Shown one piece after another: positions 32,342 to 39,850 of a DNA stretch of 42,591 bases. The stretch covers positions 1 to 42,591 of the forward strand of contig CAZQSL010000013.1 in assembly GCA_964595945.1 (NCBI GenBank), written 5' to 3'. The DNA comes from CAZQSL01 sp964595945 (lineage in GTDB: Bacteria; UBP15; UBA6099; JAJRTR01). The position numbers and the translations under genes are program-made. The notes beneath the pieces were generated by a model. The model did no database searches and had not been told where the DNA came from. It saw only the letters and a list, made by a program, of their open reading frames with translations. Each line of letters opens with the position of its first letter. Within the stretch, counting starts at the first letter, position 1.

Positions 32342-32358
32342 GCGCGTGGAGGACGCGC
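32342..32358 (+). promoter_or_regulatory. Leader hairpin with GGAGG in the loop
   Basis: GCGCGT (32342-32347), loop GGAGG, ACGCGC (32353-32358): a perfect 6-bp stem about 20 bases into the predicted transcript. A GGA in a hairpin loop is the form recognised by the RNA-binding protein CsrA. It is not placed to act as a ribosome binding site, since no start codon follows closely. Confidence 0.4.
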
Positions 32359-32460
32359 GCGAAAACTCAGGAGCTGTACGGATCGTGCCGGGCGTGGCGT
32401 GTCTGCTCATGCGGCATTGTCATCTACGGATAACAAGACTCGGAAGGGGATAGTTTTCGG

Positions 32461-32772
32461 GTGAAAATTATAAAAGAAAATGTGATAGCAGGGCTCAAAA
32501 TACTGACTGCGTCATTGGCGTTCATGATCTTTCTGATGGCGGGTGCGATTGTGGGCGCGAAACCCATGACGCTGTTCGGCGGCGCACTGCTTGCCTATGC
32601 GCTGTTCTTTCTCATCGGCTCTATACTCGCCAACATACTCGAACAGCTCGTCAGAGAGACGACAGTGGAGCAACTCGAAGAAAAACCGCGTCATGAGCGA
32701 GACGTCATGAGCCACATAGACCTGAGGCAGGACGAAATCATCCCGAACCTCGCTGGCCGCATGGGCAGATGA
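32461..32772 (+). CDS. Small two-helix membrane protein of unknown function
   Basis: 103 residues. Two hydrophobic helices (ILTASLAFMIFLMAGAIVGA at about 13-32, and LLAYALFFLIGSILANIL at about 43-60) are followed by a charged cytoplasmic tail with Glu, Arg and Asp (LVRETTVEQLEEKPRHERD) that ends in AGRMGR. No family is recognised. The start is GTG 32461 with GGAAGGGGAT about 10 bases upstream. It is the first gene after flhF, in the place flhG usually takes, and is followed after 22 bases by the UBA-like membrane-anchored protein, so the two are probably made together. Confidence 0.75.
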   Translation: MKIIKENVIAGLKILTASLAFMIFLMAGAIVGAKPMTLFGGALLAYALFFLIGSILANILEQLVRETTVEQLEEKPRHERDVMSHIDLRQDEIIPNLAGRMGR

Positions 32773-32794
32773 AAACGAAAAGGACAGTTACACC

Positions 32795-33898
32795 ATGGAC
32801 TCCAACACAAGAGTAATAATGGATGCGACGGGTTGCACCGAAACGGAAGCGCAGAATGTCCTCGAAGAATCCGGGGGAAGCCTCTCAAAAGCGCTTGCGG
32901 CTATCGGAGCAGGCAAAAAGGACGCGCTTGTCTTCCACATCAGATATACGGTACAGGGTAAGGAAAACGAAACGGGCTTTGCCTCGGTTATCGTAAACAC
33001 CGCATCTGAAGCCGTGCTTTACTGCGATATGGTGTTCCCGCTTGAGGAATCCCAATCCCGAATGCTCGATCTCAACATGCCGCCGACGATATTCGCCTCG
33101 ACCATCAAAAGCATCCGCAACAGACTCGGCGAGCGGGCGCAGGGGTCGAGCCGCAGCAATGCGGCGCTGCTCAAGTCAAAACTCGTCCCGGCATTTGTCC
33201 AGTCGGTCGTGGCGGCGCATCGCAAGGCGCAAGTCGATGTCCTGGCCGCACAATTCGCAAAAATGATCAGTGGAGTCATCGGCCAGGATATCCAGACACG
33301 CGTCAGCGGACGCGAAAGCGGCATCGACGCGCTGGCCTCCATACTTGGTCAGGATGATGCCGCCCATCGCACATCGGGCAAGGGCCTGTTTGACAACGAC
33401 GCGGCCGCGGTGGCCTCGGCTGTCGACGAGCTTCCATCGGCTTCACCACAGGAAAAACTTCCCAAAATCGTACTTATATGCGAGCCCGAAATCTCCCCCG
33501 TGCATGGACGCCCCGCGCGTGATCTCGCTGTCGGCGAAGAAATCATCGTCAAGATAAAAGATGGCCGCATCGCCGCCCGTTACTATGGAGAACTGCTTGG
33601 CGGCATCGTCAAAGACGAGGTGATCCCGCTATGCGTGCCAGTCATCAGAGTCGACCGCCCTTCAGATACATTCTGCGAAGCTTACGTGGAATTCGGCCCC
33701 GGCATATACGGGCAGTTTTTCCTCCCGCCCGACGTCAAGGTCAAGACACGTGACGAAGGCGTAGAACTGTACAACCCCTTTCAGGACGAAAAGTCCATAT
33801 TCGAAAGCGAAAGGGCAGGCAAAAAAATCTTCATCGAGCTCGCGTTTCTGATCGTTGTGATCCTCGGGCTTATCGCGGCAATATTGATCACCGGCTGA
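32795..33898 (+). CDS. Tail-anchored protein with N-terminal UBA-like domain, unknown function
   Basis: 367 residues. Residues 5-40 (VIMDATGCTETEAQNVLEES, then GGSLSKALAAIG) match the pattern of a UBA-like three-helix domain as in EF-Ts or NAC. The middle (about 43-340) is soluble with two parts: an alpha/beta stretch (DALVFHIRYTVQGKENETGF), a long helical part (LVPAFVQSVVAAHRKAQVDV), then a beta-rich part (AVGEEIIVKIKDGRIAARYY). The C-terminus is one membrane helix (FIELAFLIVVILGLIAAILI) with only a few residues after it, so the protein is tail-anchored with its bulk in the cytoplasm. I do not recognise the whole-protein family. ATG 32795 follows AAAAGGAC. It lies between flhF and the sigma-28 gene, suggesting a flagellar role. 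Confidence 0.8.
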   Translation: MDSNTRVIMDATGCTETEAQNVLEESGGSLSKALAAIGAGKKDALVFHIRYTVQGKENETGFASVIVNTASEAVLYCDMVFPLEESQSRMLDLNMPPTIFASTIKSIRNRLGERAQGSSRSNAALLKSKLVPAFVQSVVAAHRKAQVDVLAAQFAKMISGVIGQDIQTRVSGRESGIDALASILGQDDAAHRTSGKGLFDNDAAAVASAVDELPSASPQEKLPKIVLICEPEISPVHGRPARDLAVGEEIIVKIKDGRIAARYYGELLGGIVKDEVIPLCVPVIRVDRPSDTFCEAYVEFGPGIYGQFFLPPDVKVKTRDEGVELYNPFQDEKSIFESERAGKKIFIELAFLIVVILGLIAAILITG

Positions 33899-33982
33899 AC
33901 GGAGACGGGGACGGAGCCCCACCGGTCATTTCCGGAAGGAAAGGCAGCCATTCAAAATTATCACGATCAACACGGAGAATGA

Positions 33983-34777
33983 ATGGCAACAAGACAAATA
34001 GAAATCCTCGAAGATGAGGACTGGAAGCTTTTCAAGGAGGATGGCGACGAAGACGCCCGGGCGCGCCTTGCGGAGAAATATCTGCCGCTGGTCAAACGTG
34101 TTATCGACCGGATAATTTACCGGTTGCCCGATTTCCTTGACAGGGAAGACCTCATCAGTGAAGGCATTCTTGGCCTCATCGATGCCATTGACAAGTTCGA
34201 TCCTGCAAAAATGGACAGGTTCGAACCGTATGCGCTCGTCAGAATCCGCGGATCAGTCATCGACTCGCTGAGACAGATGGACTGGATACCACGGTCATTG
34301 CGCCAGAAGAGCAGAGAGATCGAAAACGCGATTATGACCGTCGAAAGAGAAAAGGGCGCGGGGGCGACCGACGAAGAGGTCGCGCGGCATCTTGGCATTA
34401 CGGTCGAAGACCTCCAGCATACGGTCACAGAGGTTTCCGGAGCGGTACTGTTTTCATTCGAAGAACTGCTCCAGATGTCTGACGACGACAAGCCCCTGCC
34501 GTTTATGAATCGAGTGAAAGATACATCGGTACTCGACCCCTCTGACACTGTCATGCGCAGGGAAATCAGGGATATCCTGCTGAGCGCGGTGGAAAAGCTT
34601 TCGGACAACGAAAAAACCGTTGTCGGTCTCTATTATGTGGAGAGTCTGACTCTGAAACAAATTGGTGAAATCCTCGGCGTGACCGAATCCCGCGCTTGCC
34701 AGATCCATGCTAAAGCGGTCATGCGGATCAAGGCGAGGATGCTTGAAACAGATAACGAAATAGCTTATGATATGTAA
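33983..34777 (+). CDS. fliA: Flagellar sigma factor sigma-28 (FliA/SigD/WhiG type)
   Basis: 264 residues, typical. Region 2 has LAEKYLPLVKRVIDRIIYRL, LISEGILGLIDAIDKFDPAK and RIRGSVIDSLRQMDWIPRSL, the last being the FliA/SigD hallmark. Region 3 has DEEVARHLGITVEDLQ and region 4 has LSDNEKTVVGLYYVESLTLK, then QIGEILGVTESRACQIHAKA. It directs RNA polymerase to late flagellar and chemotaxis promoters. No flgM is seen in the window. The second of two close ATG codons (33983) is used, with GGAG at a spacing of 5. The gene follows the tail-anchored protein by 84 bases. Confidence 0.96.
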   Translation: MATRQIEILEDEDWKLFKEDGDEDARARLAEKYLPLVKRVIDRIIYRLPDFLDREDLISEGILGLIDAIDKFDPAKMDRFEPYALVRIRGSVIDSLRQMDWIPRSLRQKSREIENAIMTVEREKGAGATDEEVARHLGITVEDLQHTVTEVSGAVLFSFEELLQMSDDDKPLPFMNRVKDTSVLDPSDTVMRREIRDILLSAVEKLSDNEKTVVGLYYVESLTLKQIGEILGVTESRACQIHAKAVMRIKARMLETDNEIAYDM

Positions 34778-34864
34778 TATTTATCCAATCCGCCTGCGAT
34801 TTTCTGCAGTCTGCAAACAGTTAACGCACGGCAATACGAAAAAAATAACATTCAAGAGAATCTT

Positions 34865-36475
34865 ATGACAAATACGCCTATCAAAATTGAGTTTTCGCCA
34901 GATGGCTACAAAGTCTTCGCGAGTGTTGCCGGAGCCAATCCCGGCGGCATACCGATCGTACCCGAGCAGGTACTCATGGCGCTCGAAGGCGCTGGAGCCC
35001 AGGACTTCGATGTCGACTACATGGCAATAGACAGACTGCTTAAAATGCAGAGCGATTTTGGCAAGCCCATCGCAATAGCCACCAAGATCGATGCAAGAGT
35101 ACAGGTGACCATCAGGGGCGACAAGATGGAAGCTTCCGTATTTGTGACGCCGCCCAAGGGTGGCCGCGATGTCGAGGTAGGCGATATTATCGGCGCACTC
35201 GCCACCGAAGGCGTTTGCGCCGGCATAAAGGAAGATGCTATCAACAATCTCGTCTATACACAGTGGTACAACGAGCGCGTATCGGTGGCCGAAGGCATAC
35301 CGCCTGTCGATGGCACGGATGCAAAGATCGAATTTTTGTTCGAAATTGAAGAAAACGGTCCGAAGCCTGCCATCAGCGACGAGGGGGTTGTCGATTTTTA
35401 CGAACTCGGCATGATCGAAAACGTGCGCGCGGATCAGCCGCTCGCAAGCAAAATCCCGGCCGACCCCGGGCTGCCGGGCAAAAATGTGCTTGGCGAAGAA
35501 ATTCCGGCGAAATCCGGACGTGACATACCGTTCCCGATTGGCAAGGGCGTAACTTTTTCAAAAGATGACAGCAATATGCTTGTGGCGCAGATCGCCGGCC
35601 AGCCGCGTCTCATGTCGGGCCGCATACACGTGCTGCCGATATACGAAGTCAAGGGCGATGTCGATTTCTCTACAGGCAATATAACATTCGTCGGCGACGT
35701 GCTCGTCAAGGGCAGCGTGACCGAAGGCTTTGTCATCAAGGCCGAAGGCAATATCACGATCATGGGCCCGGTGGGCGGCTGCATGCTCGAAGCCGGCGGT
35801 ACGGTCTTTCTCAACAAAGGCATGCACGGGCAGGACAAGGGCATCATCATTGCCGGTGAAGATGTGGTCGCTAAGTTTCTTGAGCATACCACCGTCAAGT
35901 CAAATGGCAGCGTGAAAGCCACCGACGGTATCATCCAGTGCAATTGTACGGCAAAAAAGAATATTGTCGTAGAAGGTAAAAAAGGACTGATCATCGGCGG
36001 CCGCGTGAGCGCCGGCGAAGAGATCAGGGCAAAAATCATCGGCAACCATCTCGCTACCCCTACCGATGTCGAAGCAGGCGGCAGCCCGAAAGTCAGAGAA
36101 GAACTCAGGCAGATCGAAGAACAGAAAAAACAGTTCAAACTCAATCTCGACCGTACGGAAAAAGGCGTCAATTCACTCAAGATGCTGCAAGAGAAAATGG
36201 GATCGCTGCCACAGGCGAAAAAAGACCTGCTGCTACAGCTTACCCGGGCTCAATATCATCTGATCGGGCAGATGAAAAAGCTCGAAGCGCGTGAGGAAGA
36301 ACTCGAAGAAATCCTCTCGGCTTCGTATAAAGGCAAGGTCATCGTTTCGGACAGTGTTTTCCCTGGTACAAGGATTATTATCAAACAGGCAGTTCTGCAC
36401 ATAAGGGATGTGGTGCGGGCCACGACGTTTTATGAGCAGGAAGGCGAAATACAGATCGGCGCTTATACGCCGTAA
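34865..36475 (+). CDS. FapA/DUF342-family polymer-forming protein
   Basis: 536 residues. The DUF342/FapA layout is an N-terminal variable domain (1-150), then DFYELGMIENVRADQPLASK, IPADPGLPGKNVLGEEIPAK, the right-handed beta-helix repeats (FVGDVLVKGSVTEGFVIKAE, GNITIMGPVGGC, KGMHGQDKGIIIAGEDVVAK) at about 260-400, and a coiled coil (400-500, EELRQIEEQKKQFKLNLDR). Genes of this family often sit in flagellar clusters; in Vibrio FapA links to polar flagellation, and related beta-helix domains polymerise. ATG 34865 follows AAGAGAA, a weak ribosome binding site. It lies 87 bases after fliA. Confidence 0.93.
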   Translation: MTNTPIKIEFSPDGYKVFASVAGANPGGIPIVPEQVLMALEGAGAQDFDVDYMAIDRLLKMQSDFGKPIAIATKIDARVQVTIRGDKMEASVFVTPPKGGRDVEVGDIIGALATEGVCAGIKEDAINNLVYTQWYNERVSVAEGIPPVDGTDAKIEFLFEIEENGPKPAISDEGVVDFYELGMIENVRADQPLASKIPADPGLPGKNVLGEEIPAKSGRDIPFPIGKGVTFSKDDSNMLVAQIAGQPRLMSGRIHVLPIYEVKGDVDFSTGNITFVGDVLVKGSVTEGFVIKAEGNITIMGPVGGCMLEAGGTVFLNKGMHGQDKGIIIAGEDVVAKFLEHTTVKSNGSVKATDGIIQCNCTAKKNIVVEGKKGLIIGGRVSAGEEIRAKIIGNHLATPTDVEAGGSPKVREELRQIEEQKKQFKLNLDRTEKGVNSLKMLQEKMGSLPQAKKDLLLQLTRAQYHLIGQMKKLEAREEELEEILSASYKGKVIVSDSVFPGTRIIIKQAVLHIRDVVRATTFYEQEGEIQIGAYTP

Positions 36476-36501
36476 ACTCATAATGATCGGAGGCGATTGC
36501 C

Positions 36502-36834
36502 ATGTCCATAAGACCGGTCGATATGGCGATTGTTTACACCAAGACTTCAGAAGCTGACAAAATACAGCAAAATGAGCAGCAGCAGGGGCGGATCGCGCAG
36601 CATGCCGTAACGTCTGAAGAAATAAAAGTCCGCGATGTGGCCACTTCGCAGGTGCAGAAAAGCACGAAGGAAGAAGACGCCAACAAGGTGACTCGCGAAA
36701 AGGAACGGCAGAACGCGCGGAAACATCGTGGAGACGACGGTCAACCGCAAGAGGACGATGACCAGACGGAGACTGCCGGGCAGGACAATAAGGCTGGCGG
36801 TATTTATGCTGGCGGGTTCGACATCACGGTGTGA
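36502..36834 (+). CDS. Small hydrophilic flagellar-cluster protein of unknown function
   Basis: 110 residues, strongly hydrophilic and probably disordered. It has an N-terminal motif MSIRPVDMAIVYTKTSEADK, then IQQNEQQQ, a Gln/Lys/Glu-rich centre and a short C-terminal GGFDITV. From memory, small proteins with the same (S/T)-I-x-P-(I/V)-D start, a E-x-x-K-I-Q motif and a charged body occur directly after fapA-type genes in flagellar clusters of clostridia and spirochaetes; no function is known to me. ATG 36502 has GGAGG about 8 bases upstream. It is the last gene of the cluster on this strand. Confidence 0.75.
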   Translation: MSIRPVDMAIVYTKTSEADKIQQNEQQQGRIAQHAVTSEEIKVRDVATSQVQKSTKEEDANKVTREKERQNARKHRGDDGQPQEDDDQTETAGQDNKAGGIYAGGFDITV

Positions 36835-37043
36835 CGAATGATACAGGCCAAATCCCGGCAACTTTGTTAAAATATCATTAGGGTCTGGCACGGAAAACTA
36901 TCGCGAGATCGCGCCGTTTTTTTGTCCGTAATCAAGGCGCTTGTGGTCGGGCATGCCCAAAGGCACATGCGTGGACAAGCAGGCCGAAGACGGAAAAAAG
37001 ACAAACAGGATGCAGCAGTTGTTTTGCGTCAACTGCCCTTGCC

Positions 37044-39725
37044 ATGACTATCCGTGTCCCGGCGTGTCTGACACACACCGACATTGCCATCTTGAGGGGA
37101 TTGCCCGCGAAAGGGGACTTCCGAAAAGTGGAGAAAATCAGAATCAGCGACGGGATATACTGGGTAAGCATTCCCGAAGAAAATCTGTATATGCTGTGCG
37201 GTTGTCCCGCCGACTCGGTCAAGCACATGATGAAACGCGGCCTGATACAGACGATAGAGCGCAATGGAGTGAGATACGAGACCGGCCCCAATGCCATACT
37301 GCTGTCAGATGTCGCACTGCAGAACGGCAGTTTCGCAAATCTTGCGGAATTTCCCTGCCTTCAGATGTTTTACCGTCAGGGCATGCTGCTGCCCGGGCAT
37401 CCCAACAACAGTGGCATAAAGCCCCTCATCATCGGGCATCCCGATCAGGTGCTCGCGCAGAGCCAGTACATCTTTCGCGGCAACTATGGCCTTGTCTCCG
37501 AGGATGAGCTGATGAAGGCTGGCGTGTCCGCCGCTGAAGCGCGCGAGATGATGAGGCTCAAGCAGAAGTTCGCATTCGACAACATCAGGCCCACCGAAGA
37601 CTTGCTCGATCTCAAACCTGTCGCCGCTGAGGCAGTCGAGATCAGGAATGGCGTGTTTGTCCATCGAACAGGATTCAACGTCTTCGATATTATTCACAAT
37701 GGCCAGTGTGTCACCGTCGATCTCAATCTGCCGTCAAACGAAACGTACAAACCGCCGTATATGCTTGGCTACCACAATTTCAGACGGGAGTATTTTTCCG
37801 TAATACATGCTGGCGAAGGCGATGGCTGGGACGTCAACCGTCCGTGCATGTCGAGCATCATCGTATTTCAGGGACGCGTGTATCTCATCGATGCCGGTCC
37901 CAACATCATGCACAGTCTTACGGCGCTCGGCATCGGCGTCAACGAAATCGAAGGCATATTTCACACACACGCTCATGACGATCACTTTTCGGGGCTCACG
38001 ACACTCGTGCGCGCCGATCATCTCATCAAGTATTACTCGACCCCGCTCGTGCGAGCCTCTGTCATGAAAAAACTGTCGGCGCTCATGGGCATTGCTGAGA
38101 GCAAGTTCTCTAAATATTTTGACATACATGATCTCGAAATGGACCGGTGGAACAACATCCGGGGACTTGAAGTCAAGCCAGTCTTTTCGCCACATCCCGT
38201 GGAGACCACAGTGATGTTTTTCCGCACTGTCGCCGCGAACGGTTACAAATCGTACGCGCACCTCGCCGATACCGTATCGCTCGATGTGCTGCGGAAAATG
38301 ATCACCGGCGACCCGTCAGAAAGCGGCGTCACGCAGGAGTTTTTCGACCATGTCCGAAATACATATCTCGTGCCGGTCGATCTCAAGAAGATCGACATAG
38401 GCGGCGGTCTCATACATGGCGTGGCGGAGGATTTCATCGAAGACAAATCCGGCCGTGTCATACTCAGCCACACCGCTGTCAGTCTGTCGGATCATCAGAA
38501 GGAAATTGGCTCCAATGCGGTGTTTGGCATGAATGATGTACTGATCCCCGCGCGGCAGGACTATCTCATGGCAAACGCGGCGCACTATCTCAAACTGTAT
38601 TTCCCGTCAGTGCCGGGGCATGAGATACAGATGCTGATCAATAACGACGTGATCGAATTCAACGCCGGAACGATAATGATCAAGAAAGGTGTCATCCCCG
38701 GGCAGATACTGCTCGCGCTCAATGGCGTGACGGAGCTTATCGACTCAGTCGCGCAGATCAGGCACACACTGTCGGCAGGCTCGCTCATCGGCGAGATACC
38801 CGGCATCATGGCGCAGCCCGCGAAGTATACCTATCGCGCCGCGAGTTACGTCAAGGCCGTTGCCATCCCGGTCAATCTCTATCTTGAATTTGTCCGGCGC
38901 AACAATCTTTATGAAAGTATCATCCGCATAAACGAATTCCGGCAGTATCTGATCTCCACATCTCTTTTTGGCGAAATGGTATCCTATCCCATACAGAGCG
39001 CCATCGCGCAGGTCATGGAGCGGCGGTCCGTCACAAAGGGGGACATCATCACCACTTCCGCTTTTCCCGAGTTGATCATGGTGAATACAGGCACGATCAA
39101 ACTTTTTTCAAAGTCGAAAGTGATCGAACGTATCCAGAACGGCGGCTTTTTCGGCGAGGACAGCATATTGTTCGACACTCCGGGGATTTTCAGCGCGAAA
39201 GCGCTCACTCATACAGAGCTCTATGTCATCCCGGGTTCTTATCTGATAAATATCCCCATTGTGCAATGGAAGCTGATCGAGATGCATGACAGGCGCATGA
39301 GGACTCTCGGTACGTATTTTCCCATCGAATGGCGCGATGAGTATTCGGTGCATATTACCCATCTTGACGCCGAACATCGCGAATTGTTCGCGCATATCAA
39401 CAGTCTGTACTCGATATTTGAAAAAAAAGCCTCGAAGCAGGAATTGGATGCCGGGCTCGCTATAATGATGGACTACACCCGGGAGCACTTTGCGAGCGAG
39501 GAAAGTTTTCTCAGAAAATATGACTATCCGGAAATGGCTTTGCAGGAACGGGAACACGGCAGTCTGCTCGGGGAACTCCAGAAATGCCGGGAAGAAATCG
39601 CGTCGGGCAACAGACTTGCGGATACTGATTTTGTCGATTTTCTCAAAAACTGGATGCTGAAGCATTTTCTTGTGGAAGATCGTAAGTACTCGAAATTTTT
39701 CAGGGAAATCGGAGTGTCCGGGTGA
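37044..39725 (+). CDS. MBL-fold, dual cNMP-binding-like, hemerythrin fusion protein
   Basis: 893 residues. Residues 1-190 are of unknown type. A metallo-beta-lactamase fold follows, with the metal motif HxHxDH at H309, H311, D313, H314 (FHTHAHDDHFSGL), VYLIDAGPN before it and HTAVSLSD after it. Two cyclic-nucleotide-binding-like modules occupy about 525-640 (GSLIGEIPGIMA, YRAAS) and 658-750 (GGFFGEDSIL); the second lacks the phosphate-binding Arg. The C-terminus (about 765-890) is a bacteriohemerythrin with ligands H778, H815, E819, H838, H874 and D879, but Q834 in place of a His. It has no signal peptide, so it is cytoplasmic. It probably senses oxygen or redox state and acts with the flagellar cluster, as inferred from position. 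ATG 37044 has no good ribosome binding site. Confidence 0.88.
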   Translation: MTIRVPACLTHTDIAILRGLPAKGDFRKVEKIRISDGIYWVSIPEENLYMLCGCPADSVKHMMKRGLIQTIERNGVRYETGPNAILLSDVALQNGSFANLAEFPCLQMFYRQGMLLPGHPNNSGIKPLIIGHPDQVLAQSQYIFRGNYGLVSEDELMKAGVSAAEAREMMRLKQKFAFDNIRPTEDLLDLKPVAAEAVEIRNGVFVHRTGFNVFDIIHNGQCVTVDLNLPSNETYKPPYMLGYHNFRREYFSVIHAGEGDGWDVNRPCMSSIIVFQGRVYLIDAGPNIMHSLTALGIGVNEIEGIFHTHAHDDHFSGLTTLVRADHLIKYYSTPLVRASVMKKLSALMGIAESKFSKYFDIHDLEMDRWNNIRGLEVKPVFSPHPVETTVMFFRTVAANGYKSYAHLADTVSLDVLRKMITGDPSESGVTQEFFDHVRNTYLVPVDLKKIDIGGGLIHGVAEDFIEDKSGRVILSHTAVSLSDHQKEIGSNAVFGMNDVLIPARQDYLMANAAHYLKLYFPSVPGHEIQMLINNDVIEFNAGTIMIKKGVIPGQILLALNGVTELIDSVAQIRHTLSAGSLIGEIPGIMAQPAKYTYRAASYVKAVAIPVNLYLEFVRRNNLYESIIRINEFRQYLISTSLFGEMVSYPIQSAIAQVMERRSVTKGDIITTSAFPELIMVNTGTIKLFSKSKVIERIQNGGFFGEDSILFDTPGIFSAKALTHTELYVIPGSYLINIPIVQWKLIEMHDRRMRTLGTYFPIEWRDEYSVHITHLDAEHRELFAHINSLYSIFEKKASKQELDAGLAIMMDYTREHFASEESFLRKYDYPEMALQEREHGSLLGELQKCREEIASGNRLADTDFVDFLKNWMLKHFLVEDRKYSKFFREIGVSG

Positions 39726-39827
39726 AGTCGCGGCCATGCAGTTGACTTCCGGAAATGATGACGTAGAGTATTATCCATAATGTGGCCGAAACGTCAAAGC
39801 CGCAATAATCTTTCTGCCGTCCGCAGG

Positions 39828-39841
39828 CTGGCTGAAGCCAG
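39828..39841 (+). other. Small hairpin before the glycosyltransferase gene
   Basis: CTGGCT-GA-AGCCAG, a perfect 6-bp stem ending nine bases before ATG 39851, preceded by CTGC-CGTCC-GCAG at 39814-39826. The gene lacks a clear ribosome binding site in this stretch, so the structure could affect its translation. Both are short and may be chance. Confidence 0.25.
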
Positions 39842-39850
39842 TAATCATTT

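Noticed and set aside
39742..39774. TTGACT and TATTAT as promoter for the glycosyltransferase gene
   Set aside because: The spacer of 21 bases is too long for sigma-70-type promoters.
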